From positions 101,047,739-101,111,738 of the forward strand of contig NC_086248.1 in NCBI RefSeq assembly GCF_021018805.1: DNA of 64,000 bases, written 5' to 3'. Numbering within the stretch: position 1 is the stretch's first letter; each line of letters begins with the position of its first letter. The stretch comes from Prinia subflava. Its lineage: Eukaryota > Chordata > Aves > Passeriformes > Cisticolidae. Both the position numbers and the translations under genes were made by a program. This document shows, one piece after another, positions 38,501 to 52,200 of the stretch. Under the pieces are notes generated by a model. It saw nothing but the letters and a program-made list of their open reading frames with translations, searched no databases and had not been told where the DNA came from.

Positions 38501-41250
38501 TCCAGGCATGCTTATCATCATCATGGATTATTGCATACATCTGAGATATCCAGGCAAGGTCATCACCTTCATCTGTTCTTTTATCACCAAGTCAGTACCA
38601 AGGTGACAAGCACAACTCACTTGAAAACAAAGTATAGCCATAGAAGAAGGAAAAAGGGTTGAAAATCAGAATTCAGTAAGTCTTTAGAAGCCACAGGACC
38701 AAATATAATCCTCTCAAGATGCTGCTTAACCCATTTCCTGCTTTACAGAGCAGGGTTTTATGTGTTGTCCTCAACTATTTCCAAACACATTTAGCAGTTG
38801 TAGAGTTAGCTCTGCCAAGGTGGTTTTACTGTGGTAAAACCCCAAAGTGGTGGGGAAAAGGAGGCAGAGAAATGTATCCTGCCTGGGCCAGTGTATCAGG
38901 TGTAGCCACTGACAGAGCCAAGAGCATATCCAGTGCATCCTGCATGCCAGTCCTGCATCCCAGATGCCAGACTTAAATTGATGCCAGTCAGTCGTATGAA
39001 ATAACTGAATAGGTGAGCCCTGTAAGCCTTGTAATGGTCTCCAGTGCATGGGAAGTGAGAGCCTTCCTGAACCTAAAAGCTGAGCTTTCCCAAGTTCATT
39101 GCCTTGGTGTCAGTAACAGGCTCAGCACCTCTGTGTCATGGTCAGGCTGCTGATGGGAACCAACACTGAGAGCAGAAGTATTAAATTATGGTCAAGTGAA
39201 AATTTAGCAATTGTATAAAACATCTCCAGAGAAAATTGTAACAAAAACTCATTTTTTGTCTTTAAGTCCATAGAGAGTTCATGGGCGGTGTTACGACAAT
39301 ATAATAATTTAGAGTTATAGTACAAAACTAGACTCAAAATTATCTAAATAGACCTTCAGCTGCAGACAGGAAATATTTCTTTAAAAGTTTATATCTATGG
39401 GTGCCTCACAAATCTAGACATCCTTGTATTTAAGCCCCTCCACATGTCTACCTGTACTTCAGTCTCGCTCCTATAGCATTACCACCAGCTGCAAAACACA
39501 ATTCAGCACCACAGTAAATATGTGGATAGTCAGCACACTCAGCCCTGGGCTCTGAATGGCAGGCTGGAACCAGGAGACTTGATGAAAGTCCATTTAGTAA
39601 TATCCACACTACAGTGAAATCACAAAGCAGGCACCCTGTTACAGCCCTATTTTGCAGTAAACTGCAGGCTTGTGCTAAACTACATCTCCTGGAACATGAA
39701 CAACACTAACCTAGCTAATGTAAAGATCCAGAGCATCCAAATACTTGCATAATGAACAATTTTACACTAGGATTTCCACTGAATGCAAAGGATGCAATAT
39801 ATGTTACAATAAATAATCCCTTTTCCATGATGTGTTGCTGCAGTTAAATTTCTTCTTTAGTGCTGAAGGGCAATAAATAATCTCTCTGTTCTGACAGTGG
39901 TGTATGCTAACAAGGAATAACAGAGGAATAGTGCCAAGAAGCTGAATGATTTCAGTAGTGATTCAGTCAGACGAGGACTATAATGAAATAATTTTCACTC
40001 CTGGTGGCCTTCTGTGACAATTTGAGACTGAAATTTCAAAAGGTTACGGGCTTGCACTTGGCATTGTATCCTCACATCAGACCAGGTCCCCAGGCTGTGT
40101 GATCTGTGTGCTCTTGGGGGATGAGAATGCAAAGGCATGGCCTCCCTTGCAGACCAAACTGCAGAGGAGCTGCACAGCTGGTGGGTGGCTGTGGTCACAC
40201 TGTCCTGTCATGGTCCCCTTCACTGCAGGACCAAGGCTTGGTCATCAGGGATCTCCCCAACTCGCCCAGAGCCTGTCCTGTTTGATCATTACTTCATTAA
40301 GCATTGGAGTCACAGCAGCGCATTAGACCATCTGTCTGATTCAGTGGGGATTTGCAGATGATACAACAGGGCAGGCTAGATTCTGGTGGGTTTGTTTTGG
40401 TGTCTTTTTTTTCCTAGAACTCCCTCCAAGACCTCTGAAAACTAATGCACCTGAAAGTAAGTTTTGCCTTCCTTTTCTAATGGCATTTTATACAGAAGGT
40501 TTGCAAACTGGAAAGTTACGCATTTGTGTTTGCTTATCGTTGAATAAAGAGGAGATTAATTTTGTTCTCCACTCCAGAAGGCGATCTGCTGAATACCTAA
40601 CTAGTTCTGACTTGTCGTCCTTCTTATATCTTTTGTATTAAAAATTTATGAATCTAAGAGCAGTAAGTTCCTATTTGCTTATCTCATTGATGCACATAAT
40701 AAATCCTGAAGGCATTTTGCCCACTTTGACTAAATTTTCTAGGAGTTTTTTGTGGATTTTTTTTTGTGGTCATACAGCTCTACTTTAGTTCTAGCTTATA
40801 TTACAATTCTTATTAGTGTGCATTTACTTCCTATCTGTAAGCACGTATTTTCTGTTTCAGAAACACATGGTATTTAAGTCTTCTGTTTGTGCACTAGCAA
40901 TTTAGAGAATGTGCCACTTGTTTTAAGCTAATTTCTTGATTACAGTTTTCAAAATACTGAAAAAATATCAAAACCACTATTTTTTGTGTGTAACTCAAGT
41001 TCAAGCCCCTCTAAAAGAAAGGAAGTGAACCCTTTTCAGGCCATCTTTACATACACACCCCACTTCTGTGATGCAGATTCAGGCAGACTGATGTCACCAC
41101 TGAGGGAGCTACTTAGTTAATGGTGTTCATATATTTTGCAGTTTCCAGTGGGAATTCAACACATACAATCCCTGTCCTATATCCCAATTTTCATTTCAGT
41201 CTTTTTCACAACTTCTTTTAAGCTTAAAATGTCTAAATTTTTATCTTGAG
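35546..41250. other. Gene-free stretch
   Basis: No gene or transposon is recognised. The region 40080-40330 is locally richer in G+C and has overlapping open frames on both strands, but no domain or splice pair stands out. A short (AT)n lies near 38117-38129. Confidence 0.5.
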
Positions 41251-41775
41251 GCTGGGAACCAAGCTGCTGGAGAGCAGCTCTGGGGAGTCTTGGGGAGCAA
41301 CAAGCTGTCTGTGAGCCAGCAGTGCCCTGGGGGACATGAAGGCCAATGACGATGAGGGGATAGAAGCACCTCACTTCTGAGTAGAGGCTGAGGCATCTGG
41401 GCTGTTCAGCCTAGAGAGGAGACACTGAGAGGGAACCTCATCAATGTCTGTCAGTGTCTGCAGGGAGGGGTCACAGGATGGACCAGGCTCTGCTCAGCGA
41501 TGCTGGGCAACAGGACAATAGGTAATGAGCAGAAACTGAGGCACAGGAAGTTCCACCTGAACATAAAGAAGAGGTTTCTTACTCTACAGGTGACCAGGCA
41601 CTGGAATAAATGGCCCAGAGAAGGTGTGAAGTCTCCCTCACTGGGTATGTTCAAGAACTGTCAGGACACACTCCTGTGCCATGTATGCTCTGAAATGGCC
41701 CTGCTTGAACAGGCAGGTTTGACCAGGTGACCCACTGTGGTCCATTTCAACCTGATCTATTCCATGATTTTGGAG
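41251..41775 (+). mobile_element. CR1 LINE, internally deleted
   Basis: The plus strand follows CR1 from 'gtgagccagcagtgccctgggggacatgaaggccaatg' to the 3' end at 'tccatttcaacctgatctattccatgatttt'. About 200 bases of the usual sequence are missing after 'ggccaatgacgatgagggg', where the text jumps to 'gaggctgaggcatctgggctgttcagcc'. The frame at 41500-41730 keeps the C-terminal ORF2 phrase RKFHLNIKKRFLTLQVTRHW. It is the best-preserved plus-strand tail in the window. Confidence 0.92.
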
Positions 41776-42294
41776 TTTTTCCTAAATATTGTTTCTTTAT
41801 GTTAGCGGGAATGTTTATCTCTGCTCTCTATTCATATGCCATGCTGTGGAAGCTTTTATCATCCCACCTTGCTCCCTGACAGGGAGAAGGGGATTTACCA
41901 ATGAAAAGGTTATTATGTGACAGACTGATTTATAAACCTCTTGTAAACAAACCTTTGACAGGTAACTACAAACCAAGTGTGATGTTTTACTGCACTGAGC
42001 AGCACCTATTAAAGCTTGCTTTCAAATGATGAAAATGTAACATATGAACAAATTCTCAGAGTTCAATAGACAGGAGGCCATTTGAATGGGAGTGGGAAAG
42101 TGCAATTAATCATCATCCAAGCATATTTGGGCTCTGTGTTGGGACCCTGAGCGAGCTCAACAGAAATGCTTAGTCTTTCTTCTGTAGTAACCCCCTCAAA
42201 GATCCTAACACCCCACAGAGGTGATTTATTTTTTCTTTGTTTCTCAACATCCAAACTACTGTGTATTAAGAGAGTAGATTCAGACAAGATGTAA

Positions 42295-42512
42295 GGGAGA
42301 AATTTTGTTACAATGAGGGTGCTGAACCACCAGAACAGTTTAGTCAGAGAGGTACTGGATGCATAATGCCTGGGAACATTCAAGGTCAGATTTGTGGGGC
42401 TCTTAGCAACCTGGTCTGGTTGAAGATGTCCCTGCTAACTGAAGAGGGGTTCGACTAGGTGGGATTTAAAGGTGCCTACCACCACAAATTATTCTATAAC
42501 TCCATAAAATGT
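42295..42512 (+). mobile_element. CR1 LINE 3' fragment
   Basis: 'gagggtgctgaaccaccagaacag', 'agagaggtactggatgcataatgcctgggaacattcaagg', 'caacctggtctggttg' and 'ggtgggatttaaaggtgcctacca' follow the CR1 3' region in order, ending with TTCTATAACTCCATAAAATG. Only the last 220 bases of the LINE are present. It lies 520 bases beyond the previous copy on the same strand, so both could derive from one broken insertion, but their sequences overlap in the LINE and so they are separate insertions. Confidence 0.88.
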
Positions 42513-43154
42513 AGTGTCCCTATGAAGAATCTCACTGATATGGGAATTTTGACACAGAGTACTTAAGTGGGAAGGACATACTATGAATTTTAAACAGGGA
42601 CTTGCTGTACCAAAATGACAATACAGCATAAAGAGGCTGATGAAAAAATGGAGAAAATAATCCAGTATGTGACAGGAAAAAATGCAAAATCCAAGCCCTT
42701 AATAATTTTTTAGCTGTTTGAAAAGTCATGGCATCCAACAGGCTATTCATTTTGCCTTTGGAAAAATGAGGCAGTAATATTTTATTCTAAACCTTTAGAA
42801 TATCCCAGTCACTACAGAGCTAGGATACAATGTCAGTTGACTGCCTTGTTTCATTAATATTTCTTGAAAAACACCAGCAAAACTTGCAGGTGATTCCTGC
42901 ACAAGGGGAAAGAGTAGTCTTGCAAATTAGGTTAAGCTGTGAAGGTAAATTCTGCTTCACAGCTAGGGATGAGGGGCTTTTCATGAGGGACTTTTCAAAG
43001 ACCATGTTTTCCAAACCCAAGGATAGCCCTTGTAGTGATTCAAGAACAGGAGGTTGCAAAAGGTCTGCATGGATGCACAAGGAGGTCCCAACAAAAACAT
43101 GAAAAAGAAGCACACAATTCATGGAAGCACTGTCTGAGCTTCCCAGGACCACAG

Positions 43155-43392
43155 AGACATGGACATACTGGAGAGAGACCAGCACAGGGCCACAAAGATG
43201 ATAAAGGAACTGGAGGATCAGCTCTGGCAGAGGATGCCCAGAGAGGCTGTGGAGTCTCCTAGCTTGGAAATACTCAAAGCCCAGCTGAACAACACCCCAA
43301 TCAACCTGTTCTAGTTGGCTGCTTTGAAACTAGATGCTAGTCAGAAGTTCCTTCCTGTCTCAGACACCCCCTTGATTCTGTGACCCCACTAC
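43155..43392 (+). mobile_element. CR1 LINE, internally deleted
   Basis: 'gacatggacatactggagagagaccagcacagggccacaaagatgataaaggaactgga' is CR1. The text then jumps within a few bases to 'gatgcccagagaggctgtggagtctcc' and runs to the tail 'cttgattctgtgacccc'. The block between these two parts in an intact CR1 is lost. The deletion differs from the one in the copy at 41251. Confidence 0.88.
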
Positions 43393-46300
43393 AAGACCAC
43401 TGTATTCATTTACTTGAGGCATAGGCAGTATTTAGACAGTTTTACTTGGAATGGGCCATGTTATCACTTTCACAGAGGCAGGAACTATTGGAAACAAAGG
43501 GTGGCAGCTGAGCAGAGCCCAAGGGCACTGCACTACCCTTCACCATTATAAAATGGAGACCTTAAGCCTGCTCAGATTTCAGTTTAAATTGTTCCGAAAG
43601 AGCACTATTAAAACAAAAATAGACTCCTCAGTGGACAATTCTCTTCACTTGTCCAGTTCTCATGATCTTTTCAGAAATTAATAGCCTTCATTTTAACCTT
43701 GACTGCACAAGAGAATTGCTCTCTTTCAAGCTGAACCACTGGAAGTACAAACAGTCCACAGCATCCAGTGTAGCCTTGCCAAATTGCTTGCAGCTTTGTT
43801 CCCTGTCTGCACCAGCTCCACTCTGAGCCACAGTGAACCATGTGGGCATGGCAGGCTGGGAATTCACCTGGGAAACACACATTCTCTGAGGCTAGTAAAG
43901 ATCAATAGTGCCCTGAAAGATAGCCAGTTGAGTAACAGCAATTTATCAGGAACAATAGAACTTCAATTCCTATTGACTGCATTACACAACCTACTGAAAC
44001 TGTCCATCCCAACAGAGTTTACATGTTCGTAAACTCTTAAAGTATAAAAGTGAGACAATCCTTTTGAAAGCTTCAGAATGGATTAATACATTAAATAGTG
44101 GCCAGACATCTAACCTATCAGCTGTCAAATTTCCAGATGTATCCTAAAGCAACACCACACAAAAGAAGCTTGTTGCTTCAGTGATTTATTTCTGTCAGGT
44201 GGAAAAGGGCAATCAGATGTAAATGCACAGTTCTTGATGCTATAGGAATAAATTGATATAAAAGATTTACTGCCAATCTTTCAGGCAGAGCAATGAAGCC
44301 AGTGCACCTGGCTTCCAGTGCCAGGCATCCTTCTTAATTTATTCAAAATAATCAAATTTTGTACAAAATGTGTAAAACGTCTTCACACGCACACAAACAA
44401 TTACCAATCATCTTTTAAATCATCTAGACTTCTCTAATAATGACAGTTTCAGTTCTGCTTTTATTTCTGAAGGTCCATAATGAGACAGAAAGGTCAGAGC
44501 CAAAAGGCTTTGAGAGCTCCAAAATAACAATTCCTGTGTTCATTTAACTGCCAGGGGTTTTTCCCTTTCAGCAGTACATCAGACATGTGTTTCCACAGTA
44601 TTGGTTCAGTGGGAAACACATCTATTGTCTCATTAGTCTCACTACTTTCTTCTGGCTTGGAATGAGAATTCTGTAAGTCTAGTGCTGGAAATTATTATAT
44701 ACTTGGGACAAAGTGATAACAGTGCTAACTGTTAGTAGAAACTTTCTGTAGGGACTTTGTAACCTTACTGACTATCCAGAACAGCTGATATAATTGTACA
44801 TGAATAAATGTTTCAATGCTATAGCATTTATTAATATATTTGTTCACAGAAGTATGGAGGCACTAACAATAAATAAAGTTCTAAGAAATACAAGGGAAAA
44901 TATCTTCGTGTTTCATAAAGTTTCACCAGTGCAGTAAAACAGGGTTCTTTAAATTTTTTATCTGACTCCATCTTACTCACATACTTGAACATACTTCAGC
45001 ACTGCAGAGAAATAGTTGCCTACTTTAGAGATGCTCACAAATTCTGAGTGCCTGCTGGCCCCCTCTGGGAGTGGCACTGGAAGACATTTCCTAGGTCTGA
45101 AATGTACCTCTCAGCTTGTGCATCTCCCCAGCCACTTTCAGACCCTCATCCAGACCCCTGAATTCATGTTCTCACATTGTAAACTATCAAAGCTTCCAAA
45201 TGGATATTTAACTAAGACAAAAGGTTTACACAGATTAAATCAAGTGTTTAATCAAATGAGTATTTGCATATTTTGCTCTGTCCTTGTACTTTCCTGCCTA
45301 GGACTTTAAAGAAAACAAAATCACAACTGTCCAAATGTCAAGGACCAGAGCAGATTTAGGAGGAGGAAAAGCTGAAATTCTGTACAGGACTGCTCATCAC
45401 CATGGTTCTGTGCTCATTTCACTCAGAAACACAGATTTTGACAGAACCAGGTCTCCAGGCTTCTTTTTCTCAGGTCAAAGAGTGCAACTAGGGAGTAGAA
45501 AATCATGCTTTTGTGACAAGATGCTTAAATATTTAGTGAACTTCAAAATGCCTTAGTTCCTTAAAGAAACTGCATCTCCCCCACCTGCAGATGCAGCAGC
45601 AACTCTGCAAAGTGGTGCAGAGAGCCCTCACCACCACATGTGTGAGCAGAGAGATTACCAGAGAAGGGAAGGAAGATGCTGTCTTGGATGCCTGTGCTGA
45701 TCAGGCACTTTTCTTGTTCAACATGCATTCATGCTCTCTAGAGTGCATCTCCCATTACCCTTTTAAACCAGAAAACACCCAGACCATTTCACTAAAACTG
45801 CCTCCTCCTAAAAGCAATCCCTCACCAGTGCAGCAAGACTGGACCACCATCTGTGGTGATTTGCTGCCTATCATGTGATGCATAGGAAGATTTTTGAGTT
45901 CTGAAGAATTCATTCACCACAGATGCACAAAAAACATTCCAGAAGATATAAGGCAATGTAAAACAATGCTTCAAATGCGAATCTTAGGGGAGTCATTTAG
46001 TTTCCAATTGAGATTGAGTATGGTACAAATTCAGACAAAAAGCCACAAAAGCACATGGTGGATGTAACATTCTGCACTAACTTTTTAATTTCTTCTCAAT
46101 CTTGACTTTAAAACTAGGTCCCTGCTTATTTTTCAGTATAACCTAAGCAACTTCTGACCTTGCAGAAGCCGAATCCTACAAGCATGTCTCTGGTCTCACA
46201 CAGCTTCCACACCTTCTTTTATACACACTGGCTCTCAGCTCTAGACATCCTTATTTAAATTTGTGTTGTGAGTCACTCCCTGAGCTCAGACTTCCATGAC

Positions 46301-47204
46301 ATCCCTTTGCCAGAAATGAAAATTTACAAGCTAGATACCTATGAATATCGAATATTTACACCTATGTCCTGCAAAACATCCAAGGAGCCTGAGCAGTCCT
46401 TTATGCAACACTCCAGTTTGGAAGATTTTCCAGTCGATTTCTGAGCTTTTTGGGACCTCCAACTACTTGCTGCAAGACATAGACATTTTTGAACAACTAA
46501 ATCAGTAATTTTTATTTTTCTAGAGCACAAGTGTTGCTGATGTAAGACACATATGTAGATGCCGCTCCCTTTCTCAGTTTCAATGCATGACTGTTACAGA
46601 TTCCTAAGAAACAAGATTTTCTTGGCTACGAAATAGTTATCTGTTAGTGAAAGCCTTGTCTGAGTGGATGATTTTCAAGGCTTGACAGCCTGCTGATTCA
46701 GTGCAACATGAAGTCTCAGTGGAGTCTATATTGTGGCACAGGACAGCTCTGCAATCAAAATTGCCTTTACAAAGCAAAATGGAAGTAACAAATTGATACA
46801 GCTGCATATAGATTTGTCTCCTAATCTGTCACAGGTTTAAAAATAAAAGGGGGTTCTATTCTCTTTTACTGTCAACACTTCAGGTACATAATAACACTGC
46901 TGTTAGAAATATGTTGTATTTAATGGGCCTTATTCTTTCTCTTGTGCTGCAGTGAACTCCCTTGCCATTACCTGCTATGCATGCAGACTCCTGAGCACTG
47001 ATGCAGCCCTCCAGGCAATGCTTCCAGACCAAAAAAACCCAAGCAGTATTACCTCCATAAAACCTTCTTTCTGAGAGAGCATCTTTTGAATCAACTCTTG
47101 AATTAATATTTACATATTTTGCACAGCAAAAGCCACAATATCCAAGGGTGCCAAATCCTTGCAGGTCCCACTAGAACTGTGGTGGCTTAAAACATGCCAG
47201 GAGA

Positions 47205-47210
<6 letters not shown>
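43393..47210. other. Gene-free stretch
   Basis: No gene or transposon is recognised. An open frame of 95 codons (45591-45878, plus) starts with ATG exactly after a good acceptor-like sequence (CTCCCCCACCTGCAG). It has no domain I can name and no start-region context; see the findings. Confidence 0.45.
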
Positions 47211-47235
<25 letters not shown>

Positions 47236-47301
47236 CAAAACAAAACAAAAAACCACAACAAACAAACAAACAAACAAAAACCCATCAAAAAAAAAAAAAA
47301 A
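47211..47301 (+). repeat. (CAAAA)n-(CAAA)n-poly(A) compound microsatellite
   Basis: Eight CAAAA units (47211-47250) are followed by a short spacer, about five AAAC-type units (47258-47280) and an A run (47286-47301). It is not at the end of a recognisable retrotransposon. The apparent open frames here are low-complexity Lys/Asn/Thr/Gln translations of the repeat. Confidence 0.95.
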
Positions 47302-48514
47302 CCACCAACCAAAGCTACTGTTATCAAAGGCTCCTGCACACCTCCTGCTGTAATGGAGGAATGTCTACCATGCATTTCATTTCACCTGATGAACAGTTGC
47401 TCACATCAGAAAAGAAGCAGGTCTCCTAGGAATTCCTGATCCTGTAAGACAGTCATGCCAGAAAAAGCCCAGAGTGGTGTCCAGAGGAGCAGCTCCTGTG
47501 CCATTCTTGGGGGGTTGGAGCAGAGAGAGGCTGAGCAGAGCAAGCAAGTTCTGCTTCACTCAGCAACTGCCTTCCCAGTGCTCAGCATAGACCCAGAGGA
47601 AGCCCAGAGACAAATGGTCTTCTGAACAAACCCTGAGCAGCAGCTTGGCTGATGTTCCTTCAGAAGTTGCTAACAGCCTTGGAACCCCTCTCACCTTTCC
47701 GGCAAATAACAACAAACTAAACCTTTGCTTCCACAGAACTCTCATAACTCTAGTGCAGCTTCTCAAAGCTCTGCTGCACAGCCACAGTGGTTTAAGTATT
47801 TTGTAAGCAACCCTGTAAGATATCTCCCAGCCTTTTCAAGACAAAATTACTATTCCAGTGACACCTCCAAAAATCTTGGTGCAAAGAGACCTTTGTAGGT
47901 CGTTGCTATTTAAGATTTCACAAGCAGTAGACTAATCTTTTCTATATAAAAGTCTTTCCTTTATAGAGAGTCCTAAGTTGTCCCAGTGGCAGCTGGAAGC
48001 ATTCATCTCTTCTGGATTTCAGGCTGATGGAGAAGATAATGCCATTCCCCAGTATCCCTATTATATGGCAGCCTGAACACACAGTTCTGAAAACTACAGA
48101 CTTCTTGTATTCAGCTGTGAATTCCCATTCCATATTTCCATCTTGCTGCCTTTGTGCACAGAAGAAAATATGCAGGCCAAGTCACAAATACTAACTGTGT
48201 GTTTGACAATTCATTGGCATTGGGTACAATTTTCAAACAGGCACAAGAAGTCCAGTATATCAAACTGTATATATTGCACATTGGCAGAGGAGAGAAACTC
48301 GAGACTGCCTGCTCAGCGAGTACACATGCACTAGAGACCCAATTTAAACCAGTCTGCTTTCTGAGTGGACATGGGCTAAACACACCAGTAGATGTGTGGA
48401 TCAAGCTGAGTTGGCCTGGAACAAACCTTGAGAAGCTACAGCACAAAATGAATCATAGATTGCTCAAGCTTAGGAAAAAACTCTAGATAAAGGTAATAAA
48501 AAAGAAAGAAAGTG
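47302..48514. other. Gene-free stretch
   Basis: No gene is recognised. The 110-codon plus-strand frame at 48154-48486 ends 28 bases before the CR1 fragment at 48515 and could be still older LINE sequence, but I see no CR1 motif in it. Confidence 0.45.
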
Positions 48515-49260
48515 AAGGCAGATAAGGACAGACACAGAAGGCTGAAGTGTTTAACACCATATATGCTTCTACCTTTGAAGAAAATGCTTCACACAATTAA
48601 CTTGAGGAAGAGGAGAGATTCACAGGCAAGAGCAGGGATAGAGCATGGTATTTAAAAAAATCAGGTTAATTCAAATCAGTAGGGCCTGATGAAATTCACA
48701 TTGGAGTGCTAGAACAACCTCCAAACATTAGTGCTTGTCTTCAAGAACTCACTGAGAATAGTGAGGTCCCAGAGGCCTGAGGAAAGACAAATAAAAGTGA
48801 ACAGCCTTAAAAAGTGGAAAACAGGAATCTGGGGATTTGTAGACAAGGTAGCATTACACTGACACCTGGAAAGATACTGGAATAAATTATTTATAATAAG
48901 TTTTTAATCCTCTCAAGCATAATAAGATGAAAAGAAACAGACAACTTAGATTTGTCAAGAGCAGATTATATCAGACCAACATCATTAACTTCTTTTACAG
49001 GATAACTGGCTTTGTGGAGCATGGAAAAGCAATAGCTATGATGGATTTTGACTTTTGTGAGGCTTTTGAGACAGTGTGGCATGGCAGTCTCCTCTGTGGA
49101 AGAGGAAAACAGCATTATTAGTTTAGTCCATAAACAGCAAGTGTCTTTCTGAGAGGGACTAACAGGAGCGTTGTGAGTACAAGAAGGTACTCATTGTTAT
49201 TCCCCTTGTCTCAGTCCAGAAACAGCTTTACTGAAGCACTTTGTATTCTTCTCCACCACA
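48515..49260 (+). mobile_element. Old CR1 LINE, reverse-transcriptase fragment
   Basis: The plus strand follows the N-terminal half of the CR1 reverse-transcriptase domain: a decayed 'GPDEIH' block near 48685, then the region ending GKIxE near 48875, then the frame 48927-49121. That frame has RLYQTNIINFFYRITGFVEH and DFDFCEAFETV, which corresponds to the family's DFSKAFDTV block (catalytic motif A). The copy carries stops, frameshifts and substitutions in motif A, so it is inactive and old. Unlike the other copies, the recognisable part is from the middle of the element, with no 3' tail. Confidence 0.85.
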
Positions 49261-52200
49261 TGTTAGAAAAAGACATTAAAAAAACCCTGTAAAGATGCCA
49301 TGGGAGGGCAAAAACCAATATGAGGTTTAGATCAAGACTAATTGATGTAAATGAACTGATAGAGAAGACTAAAGAACATTTGTTTCCTTTGCTATAAAAA
49401 GTTATTAGAGAAAGTTACAGGTGAGGAGGTTGTGGGGTATCTGCAACAGAAGAGTTTTAAGTGTGTTTTAAAAAAGCAGCTGCCAGTGAGGATTCAGGCA
49501 CAGAGAGATGTGCCACTAAGTCCCTATATTTCTGTGTGGTTGAATGACAAATCCCCATGAAGTTTGTCCTTCCACAGGCTCCGCACTCCCCTGCATACAG
49601 GGCCCTCTCTTCTTTAAAATAAAGGCTTTTTTTTCTGGGACTAGGAGCTCAGGACATCCCCATCAAAACCAGTAGAGGAAAGGAGAGTAACAGATTTTCT
49701 GGAACAAAAATCTATTTCTATTCTTAACCTTGTACACACTCATTTTTCTGTGTTTTACATGTGGAGTTCAGTGCAACACAAACTTCAGTCCTCTTCCCAG
49801 GCTGCATGTTCATCATCTTGTGTCTAAATGACTCTCACTTCTTGAGAAAGCAACCAAAACTTATACAATTTTGAAGGAAAACAACCGAATGTCATGTTTG
49901 CATCATTTCAGATAAGAATATGATTTTTGCTCCAAAAACCTCTTGCTATCCCTTACTGATTTTGGTAATGATCTCCCAGTCCCAGAAAAAAATATGTCTG
50001 GATTTGGAGACAAAAGGGTACCCTGAAACTGCCATTTGTGGAGTTCTTGCCAAAGGGATGCTTGCAGGCCAAAAGCTGATTTTCATTTTCCACTTACTTA
50101 AATGTTTCAATAAATGGCACGCTTCTTCCTACAAATTTTAACTTAGTCATGTCCTTTGAACAATTTTACCACTAGTATCAAACCTGAATTGTCAAAATAT
50201 ACTAAATTACTGTGGTTTCCACAGTTTCTTATGTCCAAAGGAAGTCAAAGGAAAGCTATGCCACACACTTTACACTGCTGTGCCTTGAGGGAAGAATCTG
50301 TCCCTGCAGCCCTTTGTTTTAGTAACAACCTTGTCATTAACCACTTTCACTACTGACATCATCATCTTAGATGTGCAATTTTAATCTTACCAAATATCTT
50401 AGAAAAGCAGTCTCATGATCTTCATCCACTATAATTTATTCTATTTGGAAGACAAAGGCATGTTCTTGTCTTTCATAGGGTGAGATGAACTTAGACAAAC
50501 ATTTCTCCATTCATTTTCTTAGCCTACTCCAAAAATCCAATCATTTTTTAATGATTTCTTTGCCAATCAAGTTTCTTATGGGCAAGACCAATGTAATATT
50601 TTCTTCACAGGCATTTGAACATCTTTCTCATGCTGCTGTGTCCTCTAATACTGCTGCAACACAGCATTAGTGGTAAATGCTACCATTATGTCTGGGCAAT
50701 CAACTGCTTATGATTCTCTGGCTGGAAACCGATGCTGTTTTCATCAGGGCTACCAGTTAACAATGATATTTTATTAGAGGATAGGTCCAAGGTTTGGCAG
50801 CTCACTGCTGCTTTTATGCAAAACCAACCTTCTCAATTAATGCTCGAGCTAAATCTAGCATATTTGCCTCATGTCTGCCATTTGTGGCTACCATTAAAAT
50901 ATCCTTTCTCTTGTTTTGTGTTGTTATTCACGCATAGATTATAAAGTATATTCTGCCTTGGAGACAAAACCACATATGAGCAGCTAAAGACAGAATTTAG
51001 CCCCTTATTTTCAATCTGTCCCAAACCAGATTGTTTACTTGATTGACACTTTGTGAATTTTATTAATTACACAGTAGTTCCTCAGTGCTATTTTCTGAGC
51101 TGTGAGCTGCATTTTTATTATTTTCTTTACTTTTGTATTTTTCCCTGTTGCAGAGTATTATTGTTATCTATGTTTTCTGCTACTGATCTGTTTCCTTTTC
51201 AACATAATTTTTGATATGTAGCCAACAGCAATGAACAAGCACTTTGGTTAATCTTTGAGTAGAAGTCTGCAGCTGGTGTAAATTAATGTTACTCCATTAT
51301 TAATCAGAAAAGCTTCACTGCAGAGATCTTTGACATTACCTATCTGACTCTGTATAAGCACTTGAATTTTGGGGATCTGGAAAGCCCATCACTTGTATTT
51401 AGCATCATGCAATCCTTTGTTCCTACCATGGTGTTCTTTATAATAAAAGCTGAATCCATAAGCAACAGATCTGACACTGAGCCACATTTAGCCTTAATTC
51501 AGATCAATACAAGTAGACCAGAGCTACTTTTTGTCATTTTATCTCACTTTCTGACCAATGCAGAAAGAGCTGGGACAAGGGTAGTGTTCTAGCCTATACC
51601 TCCTTCCATCCCAAACTTTCCTTCCCTGAGAGGAAACCAGATGACCTCTGGGAAAGTCACTTGAAATCCATGACATAAAGCAACAAAAAAGGAAAAAAAC
51701 AACCTACAAGACTTTTTACTACAGATCCATGTGCCACTAGCATGGTACACAAAATTTTGTCTGTGCATTCTTCCAGAAAGAAACGAAAGAAAATTATGGG
51801 GTTTTATTTCCAGGTATAAGAGGGTAGTTCAGCAGTGATGCTGCAACGTGATTTCAAGTCACCATTTAACTGAGCACTTTAGCACTTAATTGCAAAGCCT
51901 GGGAATGTTGCTTTAACATACCACACAACCACCTTTATCAGAAAAACCTGCATTTAGAATCTCAAGGAAAAGTAAACTTCCACAACACTGAGACATATGA
52001 ATCCTGCAGAAAACAGGAACCCAGAGAAATATATAAAATGGAGGTTCTGAAATTTCTTTTTTCCCCTTTGGAGCAGTACTGTACTTTGAGAGAAGCAGAT
52101 TTGACTCTGACCTTGCAGCAAGTCTTTTCACCTCTCACTGCCTCGATTTCACCTGTAAGATGGGAAAAACATGATGATGATGCTCTGCTTCAAAAAATCT

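Noticed and set aside
47159..47439. Lys/Asn/Gln/Thr-rich frames around 47200
   Set aside because: They are translations of the CAAAA/CAAA microsatellite.
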